Of a stretch of DNA of 64,000 nt, positions 46,617-58,622 are shown piece after piece (position 1 is the first letter of the stretch; each line of letters begins with the position of its first letter). Made by a program: the position numbers and the translations under genes. Below the pieces are notes generated by a model, which ran no database searches, was not told where the DNA came from, and worked only from the letters and a program-made list of their open reading frames with translations. Source of the stretch: Leucocoprinus leucothites (lineage: Eukaryota > Basidiomycota > Agaricomycetes > Agaricales > Agaricaceae). The stretch lies in contig JAACJO010000005.1 in NCBI GenBank assembly GCA_013368445.1, positions 1,364,001 through 1,428,000 of the forward strand, read 5' to 3'.

Positions 46617-48233
46617 ATGACTCTCGAACAACAGCGTCCAGAAGTTCCATCATATACACAACCTCCCCCCTCGACCACAGATTGTAAGACCTTACATACC
46701 AACAACCTTCCGGCTCTTTGCTGAGTTTAGACGACCAGTGGACTATGCTGAGCTTCCCATCATCGATCTATCCAAGGCCATTACACCAGAAGGACGAGTC
46801 GAGCTGGCCAAGCTGGTCACGGAAGCCATGACTAACCAGGGGTTTTTCTATGTCGTTAACCATGGCTACCCTCCGGAACAGGTGCCACCAAGCTTCCGGA
46901 GCACTACAACACATCGCTTACTAGAGTCTAGACAAAAAGAATTTTTGACATTGCTAACGTCCCATTCGAACATGTTCCTGAGCCAGAGAAACAAACCTAC
47001 GCAGGTACGATGAAGGCTACCGGGTCCTATCAAGGATATAAACTCCGCCAATACTGGGTAGTCCCTTTCTACAGCCAGTTAACCTTATTTGACTGACTTC
47101 TATTCAGCATATTGACAATGGAGTGCGCGATCAGATAGAACACTATAACAGTATGTTTGCCCTCTCGAAGACGCTAACAAACGTTTTGACCACCGCCCAT
47201 AGTCAATCGTGACACAACAAAACGAGGGCATCCTGAGGCCGTTCGACCACTTCTACCCGAAATTGAAGCATTTGCTAAGCATAACCACTTCAATGTTCTA
47301 CACCCCATCTTGAGGTACCTTGAAGTTATATAATCGTTTTCATCCTAAGCATGATCATCAGACTCCTTGCCATTGGGTTACAACTCCCAGAGGACACTTT
47401 CGTCGATATTCACGGTTACAAAGCAGTTGGGGAAACCTATGGTAACCTCTGCCTCGTCTTCCTTACGGAACACTCCTGATGATTCATATGACAGTTCGTT
47501 TCATGAAATAGTGAGCTGCGATCTCGCCGTATACTCCCTTAGTCTAAACGACCAAACAGTTACCCCCGTACAAAAGATGAAGAAGACAAAACCAATCAAG
47601 TTTGGTTGAAGGGTCACACTGGTCAGTAGACATATCTGACAATGAAAGGATCTTATTGAACGCTCCTTGGTTGAAACAGACTTTGGCACAATCACGATTC
47701 TTTACAGCCAACCCGTCGCTGCCCTCCAGATCCTCACTCCAGAAGGAAATTGGAAATGGATCAGACATATTGACAATGCTCTGGTAGCTTCTATTTTGTT
47801 AAATATTGTTTCTACTTGCCCTCACGGCGACTCTATAGGTCATCAATGCAGGTGATGCCATGGAATTCCTTTCGGGTGGTTATTACCGCGCCACGATCCA
47901 CCGGTTAGTCTCTCATGTCGATCTTCTACTCAAGCCAGTTCAACAGTCATGTGCTCTAGAGTCGTCCAGCCACCTCCTGATCAGCAGGCTTATACCCGGC
48001 TCGGTGCTTTCTATTTTGCAATGTCAGATGATGATATCAAGCTTGCTCCTCTGCTGCAGAGCCCTGTGCTCCAACGTGTGGGTATCAAGCGCCGTTTTGA
48101 AGAGGATGAAACACCGACGATGGAGGAATGGCGAAAGGGTCGAACCAGTGCATATGGTCAATCCGAGCTGACTAAGAAAGGACAAGTGGAAGAAGAAGTG
48201 ATCAATGGTGTTCTTGTCAAGCACTATAACTAA
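46617..48233 (+). CDS. 2-oxoglutarate/Fe(II)-dependent oxygenase (isopenicillin N synthase-like)
   Basis: Starts MTLEQQRPEVPSYTQPPPST and, after a first intron, continues DYAELPIIDLSKAITPEGR and AMTNQGFFYVVNHGYP, the N-terminal DIOX_N signature. Later exons give FDIANVPFEHVPEPEKQTYA, ATGSYQGYKLRQYW and HPILRLLAIGLQLPEDTF. The catalytic core is LKGHTDIGTITILYSQP (HxD iron ligands), AGDAMEFLSGGYYRATIHRV (distal His) and RLGAFYFAMSDDD. The Arg that binds 2-oxoglutarate is present (R-L-G), but the usual Ser two residues later is Gly, so the exact co-substrate fit may differ. The family oxidises many small metabolites; the product is unknown and no secondary-metabolite cluster surrounds it. About eight exons, about 350-360 residues. 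The stop lies 86 bp from that of APC5. Confidence 0.9.
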
Positions 48234-48319
48234 ATGTACGAATCAAAAACATCGATTGTAACATAATTAGCCAGATTGTTTTATCCATGTATGACGCCAT
48301 AGGCATCAGCAGAAATCTG

Positions 48320-51213
48320 TCACTCTCGACTTGTAAGAGCTACCCCTATCCTACCAATAAGGTCCAAAATAGCCTCAACCTCCTCATCAACGACAGTAGT
48401 TGCCAGTTTAGCTCTCCGCTCAACAGTCGCATGATGTCGCCGCGTAGCAGCGTCACGCTCATTCATCATGTCAAGATTGTGATAGATGACGGAAATGAAG
48501 TATTGCACATCCTGTAAAGCCTCCAGGATATCAAGGCACTCGTAATCCTTCTCTGCGGCTAGCAAGTAAGGCAAAGCCTCTCGAAGTGATTCGGCTATGA
48601 TGCAGGAGTCAGGGGTGTGGACGGATTGGTTAGGCCTGGCTCTACGTACGGCTAGATTCACCGGATGCGATAATGGCCCGCGCCAGAGTGAATGATGCAA
48701 AGCCTCGCTGCTCGGGATCTTTGCCACATATAATCTAAAGATGCTGTTAAGCACAAATAGATTGATTTATCATTTATTCGACTAAACGCCGCTCACCTGA
48801 GGCATGATGTCATCAACTAGTGCGCGAGATCGTTTTGACATCCCAAACTCCAGTCCAACGTCCGCCAGTAGAACGATACCTGTCCTATATTCGTGTAACC
48901 TGAACAAGAATTCGGAGTGCCATAGCGCTCGGAGTAAGTGCTCCATTCCATTGGTGGCTTGTCCACATTTCTGGTAAATGTAAGTATGAAAGTACGAGTC
49001 TTGTCGGAAACCCATACCCTAAGCTGGAGGACTTCACCCAGAGCTTCATGAATCTTAGACCTCGGCGGTCCCTCGGAGTCTAGGTCGAAAAACTTCATAT
49101 TGTGGTACCCGGCAGGCCTGCGGACGAGAAGTACCTCTTGGTACAGCCGTTTCTGTCCTCTGATGAGGGTTAGAACACCTAACACTGCGACGGCAGACGG
49201 ACAACCAGCCCACCTTCGCGTGGCCCGTAAGGCAAGAATATTCCAGACTGCATGGGCCCAAGTAGCATAATCGTCCATGCCCAGACCGCTCCAGATGGCT
49301 GGGTCAAGGAGATTCCGCAGACTTTGATCATATAAACCCATTCGAGCGTTCTACAGAATTAAAACCGTTTACCATGCAAGTGGACCATGGGGTAGTAATC
49401 GCACATGCCTGGTTAGCACGATTCAACACTATTGCTAGTCTTGTTTCATCCGGCGTTCCGAGCGGGATGAAAGCCATAATCAAGTTTTCCTCGATCGTTG
49501 CTAGTTTGTCACACCCTTCAGGTTGAATCAGTTACGTAGGTCCGATATGGGCCGCAATGCATACCTGCGGATCTCCAAACGATTGATTGGACGGCATGCT
49601 GTACCCATAGCTCTTCTTCGGGGGGTGGGATGATTTGAACGTCAATCCAGTGGTCTTGTACACCAATAGCTTGCATAATCTTGTTGAATGCCATACCAAT
49701 GGGCTGATCCTATAATTCTCGTCAAAATGAGTTTATGCCAGTAGGTCGACGATCTACTGTACACACATCTGCCAGTTTACTGACGTCGTGGAATACCTCG
49801 AGGGGGTGAAGATCGGGCTGAATTTCGTTTGGCGCCGGTTTCTGTCCCGCACTTGTTGGGGGAAGCCGGTGAAGCATACTACATCACAGCAGCTTGAAAT
49901 TTAGGAGCAACAGCCGTCGTCAAAAGAGCACACCTGACACAGTTTTGGAGTGTTATTCGATCGCCACTTGTCCTCGAGACAGTGATAGCTTCTGATAGCA
50001 GCTACGTCACTTGCACCAGGAGCCGTCAAGCCGTATTGTTAAAACTCACCTTGCGAGCCGCATCGTATTCTTTATGCATGTAATGCATTCTCACTAGATT
50101 CAATAGTGCATGTTGCCGCAGTCCTCTGTAAATTTTGAGCGAAAAATAACTATTTGTTCGGAGACAGCCTCACGAATCATTATTGTCATTAAATTGTTGC
50201 TCGAAAAACCTCCGAAGATTTTCAACAGCCATGGTGTCGTCTCCTATCGCAAGACCCTTTTCCCAGCTGGACGATCTGTCAAGGGAGTGTACACAGTTGA
50301 AAGACCGGTGCACGCACGCTTCAAAGGATTCTGGTTTAGCCCATGCTTTCTTATCTGCTTGTGTTTTGAATAGAGTGACGTCTAGCGCCATGAATGAGGA
50401 TAAAAAGTTTTGACGCCATGATTGCTCACTAACCATTTGTGAGCTGTTCCTTGTTAATGACATCGTATCCGGCTGTGAGGTCTCCACCGATCCATGTTTG
50501 ATAGTCTTTTTGTAATTTGACCACACCAGAGAAGGAAAGCTTGATGAAGCTCACAAAACAACGACGGCAGAAATATCCAAAAAGAGATCTGCGCATCTGG
50601 TCTGCTTTGAGTCAAGAAGTGTTAATAGTTGCATAGCGGGCGCACAAAGATGGGATTGTCCTGAAGAAGAGTTAACCTCTGTCAACACCATTTCTTTGAG
50701 ACGTCGACCACTCACATCTGAAGGCTTCTCCACAAACAGAGCGGGAATATCTTGGCGGATGATGAGCATCTCTTCGACACAGCAAATACACACTCACTAG
50801 AGAAGAATATTGTGAGATTATCCGCAGTATCAAGAGATGCTGGCTAATAGCGCATGAGTACCAGCATCGTGATGGTTAAAGCTCGGTCATCACCATCGCC
50901 CGCGCGTTGGCAAGAAAGGTTTGACAAGCTTGAGGTTCCGCTCGTGGACCCAACGCGATTTCTTTGAGTACTTCAAAATATGGCTTTGGATGGCAGACCT
51001 AGGTACTACTGATCGGTATGAAACCAAAATCGGAGCGTTGAAGAGGATGAGTACCTCAGAGATCTCATTCAAGAGGCAGCGGTAGAGATGGAGAGTAAAC
51101 GGAGATGGAAATTCTTTGTGCTGCCCATCCTTGAAGGCCAAGGACAGAATAGACAAGAGGCCTATATGATGTGGTCTAACAACATGTTCTGTTGGTGGTG
51201 GAACGTCGTCCAT
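48320..51213 (-). CDS. APC5: anaphase-promoting complex subunit 5
   Basis: Starts MDDVPPPTEHVVRPHHIGLL at 51213. Landmarks in order: SPFTLHLYRCLLNEIS, SYFEVLKEIALGPRAEPQA, the helical segment PAMQLLTLLDSKQTRCADLF, the Apc5-type TPR block RQHALLNLVRMHYMHKEYDA and ARKAVSEAITVSRTSGDRIT, SLRNLLDPAIWSGLGM, and the C-terminal signature YRTGIVLLADVGLEFGMSKR followed by SRALVDDIMPQ. The last exon (48320-48754) has AEKDYECLDILEALQDVQYF and a helical end. About a dozen exons, about 700 residues. The product is a scaffold subunit of the APC/C ubiquitin ligase that drives mitotic exit. Exon borders in 49350-50100 were followed only roughly. Confidence 0.88.
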
Positions 51214-51317
51214 CAGAGTAAGTAGAGTGTATGAATGTCAACATCATCATCAATTGGCGCGTCTGGTGGCTGTGCTGATTTTCCTCTGCCGATCACACTC
51301 TCATCTCGTGCAAAGAC
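51214..51317. promoter_or_regulatory. bidirectional promoter APC5 / NOC3
   Basis: Only 104 bp separate the ATG of APC5 (minus) and the ATG of NOC3 (plus), so both promoters and leaders must share this stretch. It contains attggcgcg at 51253-51261, one base from an E2F/SBF-like TTTGGCGC element, and a CATCATCAT run. The role of the motif is inference. Confidence 0.6.
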
Positions 51318-54300
51318 ATGCCAGCCAAGGGCAAGCGTCCCGCAAAGCCCACCCGGCATGTGAGTAATGAAGATTTTACACGCTGTTAAGTGTAACTAAT
51401 ATACAATAGGTGCCTACAAAGAAGCGCAAAATAGGGCATGGCGATGCGTCTGCGCTCTCAAAAAACCGAAAAAGCGCAGGGGGCAAAGCAAGCAAAGGAA
51501 AGGAAAAGGCATTTGACAGAAAATACATCCCTATACCCCATACAGGGGCATCCGACGACGATGAGCTCGAGGGCTTTGAGCTGTCGGGTCAAGACATGGA
51601 CATTTTGCATAATGCTTCATTTCTAAAGGACCTTGACCAGAGGAGCATCGCGAGGTTAGAGCCCCAAGGAAATACATACTCTGAGCCCAGCTGATTATTT
51701 TTTTTTACTACAGGAGTAAAAAAGAGCTTAACCGCCTCCATCAACTCAATAAGCCTGCTCGTGCAGCACGAAAACATGACGACCTTCCTTCCCTGAACTC
51801 GAGCGACGAAGAAGATTCAGAATCCGAAGGTGCCCCATCCGCTGGAAGCAGCAGCGAAGGCTTTGAGGGGATTCCGACCTCCGAGGACGAAGCAAATCCA
51901 TCAGCACTTGAATCCGATTCGGACGCCGAAATGCCCTATGAGCAGTTGCCTCGCAAACGGCGTCACTCATGGGATGATGAGGACGAGGCTGGGACCAAGA
52001 AGATTAAAGGATTGCCTATAAAACTCCTGGATGGTACGATAAGAAAGAGTACAAAGATGTTCATAATGTCCGACTCCGAACAGTCTTCGGACGAGGAAAG
52101 TGAGGAGGAGGAAGCATCTTTACCTCGGGAGCTGGAGACACACGTGGAGGACGTTGCGACTGGTGCTCGGTTCGGGCGTGCTGCTGTTGTCGATATCATA
52201 GGGAAGTCTTCCAGAAGAGAACGAGTTGAGGCTGCCAAGGAACAGATCGCAAGCATATGCCAGGAAATTCTCGCTGAGCCGGAGAACAGTGTGCGTGGAC
52301 GCTGTTTGTATCAAAACACCTAGTCTCTGATTTTTCGATATAGTTGGGTCTTCTAAGGAGACTACATTCTTTTTCTTTACGAGAGATAACAACGCCAACT
52401 CAACCCAAACCGATACCCAATGACCCCATCATTCGCAAACTAACATTCTTGTCTCAGCTGGCTGTCTTCAAGGACATCATTCCTGGATTCCGGATACGCC
52501 CACTTACAGACAAGGAGAAAGCCGAAAAAGTCAGCTCAATGGTTGCTCGAACTCGGGAATGGGAACAAGGGCTTGTTTCGGTGTATCAGTCCTATTTGCG
52601 CTCACTCGAGACCGAAATCAAAGGTTAGTGATGCCCGTGAAATGTGACAGGCGTGTCTGAGCTAGAATTTCTTTCAGAGCAAACTGAGCTTGCCGAGGCA
52701 GCTTTGTCTTGCATGTGCACTCTTTTAGCAGAAGTTACCCACTTCAACTTCAGCGTCAATCTCATTTCGTGCATCGTAGCAAGACTAAGCCGAAAGTCTT
52801 GGGATAAGGTTCACCCTCGTTTCTACGTATACATGTGCTCCTCGCTGACAATGCTCATGGGGCCGAACTTTTCCATCAACCTAACAGTCCTCGGAGCTTT
52901 GCATCAGCACCATAATTAAAGTCTTCCGGGAGGACCTGGCCAGCTCGCCATCGCTGGAAATCGTTCGGATGTTAAATCGTATGGTCAAGGAACGTAGATT
53001 TGCCATCCATCCCAACGTCCTTTCGTGCCTATTGCATCTTAGACTTCGGACCGAACTTGGCGTGAGGGCATCCGACACGAAAGCAGAAAAAGGGGCACAG
53101 GACAGTCGGGATCGGCGACATCGGAAGGGTAAAAAGGCCGACCAGCCCCATCTTAGTAAGAAGGCAAAGAAAGCACAGAAGGAAAAGAAGGAAATAGAAA
53201 AGGAGATGCGCGAAGCAGAAGCTGAGATTGACAAAGAAGAGCGGGCGGCAACAGTAAGTCACCATGTTTTGTTATTTTTCCCTTGTTCCCCCTCCTGTTG
53301 GCGCCGGCCCCTCGATTTGGAGCTGTTCCGAGTCGTGCCCCATTGTTCTAATTTTAATTTTGAAGCCGTTACTGATGCCTAAGAACAGCAAACGGAGACG
53401 CTGAAACTTCTATTCGCTCTGTACTTCCGGATTCTCAAGCAACCTCGGCCAAGTCCACTGTTACCGGCAGCTTTGACAGGCATTGCGAAATTTGCGCATC
53501 TTGTCAACATCGACTTTTTCCGGGACCTTATGAAGGTACTGAAGGTGTTGATTACATTAGAGACCGAAGACATATCCGATGCTGAAGAGGCCGTGGAACC
53601 GGTGAAGGAGCAAAATAATACCCGACACCGATTATTGTGCATTGTCACAGCATTCGATCTCCTTTCCGGGCAAGGTGAGAATTTGCCACAGTCATTATTC
53701 CCAGATCGTTTACTCACACGCGGTTCCCGTCTCGTTACCTGCCGCTGAACAACTAACGCCTTGTCAAATAAATGCATCTGTTACCGATGATCATATTGTT
53801 GAACGGCGCTGGCGCTTGGCTACTTTCCTTGGTTCCTATCTACAGGTGAAGCACTTGACATTGATCTAAGTGACTTTATCACCCAGTTATACGGTATGAT
53901 CCTTCCCCTGACTTTGGTCAATGACATCGAGTCAGTGGCACCGTCATCATCAACATCAACACCAAGCAACCCGACCGCGCATACGACAAGCGCCCATTCA
54001 ACAAGCAATGACTCCAAGAACAGGAAGAACCACAGCACCACACCCACAAACTTAGTGGTATCAAGTTCATCACCACTAACAATAACCCCTCCACCATCCA
54101 TCTCCGATCTCCTATTCCGCGCTCTCCATACGGTCTTTTCTCCACGGACCGGTGGAGGTGTAGCCGCCCCTCCCTGGCGCTCCGCAGCTTTTTCCAAACG
54201 ACTCCTGACAGCCGCACTGCACTGGCCTCCTGGTTCGGCGCTCCGGACCTTGGACCTCATCCACGACCTGATCGCGAAGTACCCAAAACTGGAGGCGCTT

Positions 54301-54483
54301 TTGTCTACGGAAGACCGCATCTTCGATGGCATCTACCGCGCTGACGTTGATGATCCCCAACTCTGTCACCCATATGGTACCGCATTTTGGGAGCTTCAAA
54401 CTCTTGCGACGAGTCATCTAGACCCTCGCGTGCGCACTGCGGCGAAAAAGCTGCTCAATTATAGTCCAGCGGGCGCTTCATAG
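51318..54483 (+). CDS. NOC3: nucleolar complex-associated protein 3
   Basis: Starts MPAKGKRPAKPTRH with a first intron right after, then a basic nuclear/nucleolar segment and long acidic stretches (SSDEEDSESEG, SDSEQSSDEESEEEEA). The Noc3 N-terminal domain follows: RERVEAAKEQIASICQEILA, SLGLLRRLHSFSLREITTP, FKDIIPGFRIRPLTDKEKAE and REWEQGLVSVYQSYLRSLE. Then the CBF/HEAT part: AALSCMCTLLAEVTHFNFSV, SLEIVRMLNRMVKERRF, SCLLHLRLRTELGVRAS, a Lys/Glu-rich coiled coil, LLFALYFRILKQPRPSPLLP, HRLLCIVTAFDLLSGQGEAL, and the ending FWELQTLATSHLDPRVRTAA. About seven introns, about 850 residues. Noc3 helps export pre-60S particles and load replication factors in yeast. A low-complexity Ser/Thr/Pro insert (53940-54110) is specific to this protein. 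Confidence 0.93.
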
Positions 54484-56027
54484 TACAACACCGGTAGAAC
54501 GGTTTATGTTATATGTTTTTGCATGTATGTGCGTGTGTATATATATGAAGTTTGCTGGATGGGCCATAGCGCCTATCACCCTGGTACCGTAGCGGCGTGT
54601 TTTTAGTCTTTGTGGTGGGAACAAAATAAATATATTAGTTGGTCCCCCCGTGAGAGAGGAGGGGAAAACAATTCGGGTACCTAAGCCAAGGGATGGCTAC
54701 CACTCCCATATGATTCTTAGAGCGATATGTGTGTCGTGTAAATTTAGGTCCTGATCGATACAAGTATTACAATCGGATGTCCGGGTATATCCAATGGTTT
54801 ATCGCTTCAATGCGGGTCGTGTGCCAAAAAAACGAGGAAGCAGGCAAAAATTTTTTTAGTATCCTAAGCTAGGTACCAAGTTCGAATCATGATCACCGCA
54901 AAACCCCAAAAAAAAGTGTCACATAAGAGCCGAAACTCATACCCAAATGAAAAAGACAGCACAGTAAGTTCAATTTCCCGGAAATAAAATACACATACGT
55001 GGGCGCAACGTTACAGAACGAAATAGGCTGGAGAAAAAGGCATAACGAAAAGATGGGTGTGTGGGAGGACTGGGGAGAAAAAGGAAAATACAGTTCGGAT
55101 ATAATATAGACACTTATCGAAACAGTAGTAAAATATATAACTAGGGCTACTAGGGATATGATGCTGGGTTCGAAGTGATGGTGGGAGACAAGACTGAAGG
55201 GGAGAGGTGAGTCGAGATGGCGGAGACGATAAAACTAGGAACAATATGATGGGGGAAGGGATGGATAAGGTTATGTTATGTCAAATAAATAGTGACTGAC
55301 GGCGAACGTTTAGCAGCACGCCAAAAAAAAAAATCCAGGGAAGAGGAGAGAAAGACGAAAACGGAATGGAGTACAAATGAAAAAGGTGCGAATCACCAGG
55401 ATGAGAAACATAAAGGGGGAAGAGGCGAGAGAGAGAGGATGGGGACAAAACGAGACCAGAGTGAGAACGATGTATGTGGGAAATCCGAATTTGAGAAACA
55501 ATGACGGTCGGGACCTTTATAGTAGGTGGAAAGAAGGTGCGGCAGCGGCAGCTATTGACAGCTAGACTGGGAATCGAGTGACAACGCGCGGTAGTCCTGC
55601 ATCGAGTCACCATCATCCATCTAGCATCACCCCATCACTCCACATGAAAAATTTGAACACAAAAGCGAAAAGGAGTGCGTGCGAGACCCCATCGCTCTGG
55701 AGTTCCCAGCCAAAGGTGTTATCATCACCGCCCAGGGTAAAACTCCCCTTGCTATGTCCAAAATCATGAGAAAAGGGAAGAGGTATGTGGGTGGATCTAT
55801 GACCTGGTCGAAAGGGTAACGGTAGAACTTGAGCCGAGCTGGGGTCGCGTATCACGAGGCTCGCAAGATCAAAAATGGTAATGTGGCAAGAGGGGTGCCA
55901 CCGAAAACAACCGCCCATCAAGTTTCATAAGGGAGGGCTCGCTCTATCCCTTCCCTCCCAAGATCTTTTGTTTCGAGCTGATGATGAGTCATCGCGGCGA
56001 ACCCATACGAGATTCACTAGCGGAGAG
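54484..56027. other. long convergent 3' region with a purine-biased strand
   Basis: Lies between the converging NOC3 and TEA-factor genes. From about 54880 to 55560 the plus strand is strongly purine-rich (gaagaggagagaaagacgaa, gagaaaaaggaaaatac), with A-tracts near 54841, 54904 and 55325. No coding frame is convincing; the minus-strand frame at 55281-55616 is a translation of the pyrimidine complement. It could be an extended 3' untranslated region of the TEA-factor gene or a non-coding transcript. Confidence 0.45.
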
Positions 56028-57841
56028 TCAGGATGACAAGGACGTGGCCATGGGGTACCTGACGGGTGTGAGAGCGTGGGCAAGCGATTGACTCGGATGT
56101 CTCGAGTGGTGGGAGTGCATGGGTAGTGAATATGTGCTCAGACCACCTGAGCTGATGGCCCCATTCAAACCTGAGCTACTCATGGTCATAGCAGGGGAAT
56201 GAGTCGAGAGGGGGCTTGAATGGTGGTGCTGCGGAAATGGAGCGTTGGTGGCCACGGTCAGTGTCGATGAATTTACTGGCGACGTAGAGAAAGCTCGGCT
56301 CGATGAGCTGCCGGAATTATTGGGTGCACTCGTTCCTGAGGTTGAGACGGAAAAGGGTCGGTTGGAGGAAGAGGTTGTCATGCTCCCAGACGAGCCTGGA
56401 CCAAGGCTAGTAGTGCGCGATGAAGGGTACTTTAGGAAACCCGTGAACTGAGCTGAGGGCATTGGGTTGCTAGCCGACCTGTCCAACTCGTAGACAACAA
56501 ATAATAACGATACGTCATCAACGATGATTTCTTGAGTGATACTGGTGTGGGCACCTGCTCATATGAAGAGAAAACAAAAAATTCCGAGTGAGCTTTCCTA
56601 TTCTGCCATCGGGCGGATAAACAGGAGTGGACGTACGGGGATCGAGCCACCGACAGCGATTAAGATAGGACTCGGGTAGAACAGCATTGACAGTGCCTAC
56701 AGTGATCTCGGATACCTCGAGGGTACCCACATCTTCGGACACAGTGTTACTGCCGATGATGGTCTTCGTGATACACTTCCCAGAGGTCGTCCAGAGGTGC
56801 GACAAACAGATGCTCGCCAGGAAGCCATGGAGAGCGGGCGGGCAGTTCACATCGTCCATGGTTGATATACTTAGCCTAATCTTGAGCTGTAGGGGCTCGT
56901 AAGGCAAGCTGGTGGAAATAAGGGCGTCCGTCCTGATTATCAAAGGGGACATTCCATGCGCTGTCAAACGAAGGGCCCGCACCCGGTTGGAATATTTGTA
57001 TCCTGATGTCGGGGTATTGATGTCTATAGGTTGACTACTGCGCACAGGTGGCAGATGCCCATACTTGTCAAATGGACCCGAAAAAGGCGAGTAGTCCTGG
57101 GTCGCATCAGGAAAGGAAGTTATGTATGGCGGTGTTGATGATACTAGGCTCTGGTTCCCCGAGGCATACTGAGCTCCAGGGTTCATATCAAGCTGGCGGG
57201 TAGTTGGTTGGTCAGGCGAGGGTAAGAACTGGTTACCAAAGTCGGGAGGGGAGAAATCCGGCGACGAGTTGGAGGAATATCCATCAGTTTCATCATTAAA
57301 TTCCATGGATATGAGCCCGGGGGGCCATTGGTCTTCGAGCTTGATGGTTGAACCAGCCGGAGGACTAATATCGGCGAGTTCTTCGCCACCAGCGACGAGC
57401 TGATATTCTGCAAAAATAGGCGAGGTCATGAGTACCGAGGAGGGGTGGTGAAATCACAAAGGGAGATATTCCTACCTGGCTCTCCTTTCCACATATTGCG
57501 AAGAACCTGTATGTGGCTTGCGACTTGCTTCTTGGAACGAATGATGTTGTGTTTTTGGAGGTAGTCGACAAGGAACTGATTGCGCCATCGACTCCTGCCG
57601 CGGGATTGTGGGTATGTAGCGTAGGGAGAATTCCAATATTCGTTTAGGCCTTGAGAGGAAACCAGGATAAGCCTCGGTGAGAAAGATGAAAAGCAGAGGA
57701 CGGACCTTGAACGAATATTTTTTCTATCGCCTCTGGCCATACTTCGGCACCACTGCCATCCTTGAGGAGTTTGCGGTGCTTGCGCTGGGGAGTGAGAGAT
57801 TTGGATTCTGAGAGCGAGGGGATACGGACTGGAGGGGGCAT
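56028..57841 (-). CDS. TEA/ATTS-domain transcription factor (TEAD/AbaA/Tec1-like)
   Basis: The first ATG after an in-frame block is at 57841 (MPPPVRIPSLSESKSLTPQR). A short basic stretch and GSGAEVWPEAIEKIFVQG start the TEA domain. It continues after an intron: LNEYWNSPYATYPQSRGRSR, WRNQFLVDYLQKHNIIRSKK, QVASHIQVLRNMWKGEP, the full three-helix DNA-binding fold with the conserved SKKQVASHIQVL recognition region (residues about 30-105). The rest is acidic and Pro-rich, with a TEAD-like beta-strand region (RALRLTAHGMSPLIIRTDAL) and ITQEIIVDDVSLLFVVYELD after another intron, ending in a Ser/Thr/His-rich tail. The family binds CATTCC-like sites and in fungi controls development and conidiation. 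Four exons, about 540-580 residues. Confidence 0.9.
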
Positions 57842-58622
57842 GGGGGCAAACAGTGGGCGTAACAGAGGAGGGGTGGAGACATGGTAGTTATATAGATGCA
57901 CACCCTTGCATTCCGGAACTATTTTGCTAAGTGGATTTTGGAATCTGGCCAGGACGGGCAAGGCATCTGGTAGAAGAACAAGATCCGAGATGAGGGCGAC
58001 CAATCGGGAAGGTGGGAGCCACCGCTCTGGAGATAGGCCAGTAACGCCATTAAGAGCGACAGCCTAGATCCGCATCGGGCGCGGCAGATGGGGATGCAAC
58101 AAACAACTCTAAGCTCATAAGCAAGCCCGAGCCAGTCTGCGCAGAAAATTTTGTGTCCGACTGGGCACGTCTGTCAGCTTGCTAAGGGCTGAGTCAAGAG
58201 CGAGTAGCCGGTTGAAGCCGGGAGGAAGAGGGCCAGGTCTGCGGAAGGATAAGCAGTGCAGCTTGGTAAGAAAGCGGTCTTTGAAATTCCCAAAAGAGGA
58301 ACGGGGGCGACCGAAGACCGATGGAGGACCGACGCCGGGAGTGTCGGCGCCCAGCAGTCCCAGCATCCACCGCCGGCCAGTGCGCCGTCACGGTTGCCCA
58401 ACGGCCCTAGCCGGCCAGAATCGCACGGGCTCCGCGCAGATTTTCCATCCCCGATCCGATCCCCACGTATAGAAGGTCCGACCCAAGGACTTGGTAAACC
58501 CGAATGGGGATTTTGTGGGAAACCGCCCTGGAGAGGCTTCCCACCCGGGCATAGTGACTTGCGTGACATGTGACGGGGATCACAGATGCGATAGGAGGTT
58601 TGTGGACAAGATTATCTCCCGT
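57842..58622. promoter_or_regulatory. divergent promoter between the TEA factor and VPS23
   Basis: A 780-bp GC-rich stretch between two divergent start codons. Several overlapping open frames (for example 58174-58569 minus, 131 codons) carry no motifs. The size is large for this compact window, as is common for regulated transcription-factor genes, and part may be a long leader of the TEA factor with upstream frames. Confidence 0.45.

Noticed and set aside
58174..58569. 131-codon minus-strand frame upstream of the TEA factor
   Set aside because: GC-rich composition allows long frames in all registers here; no domain and no conserved-looking pattern.
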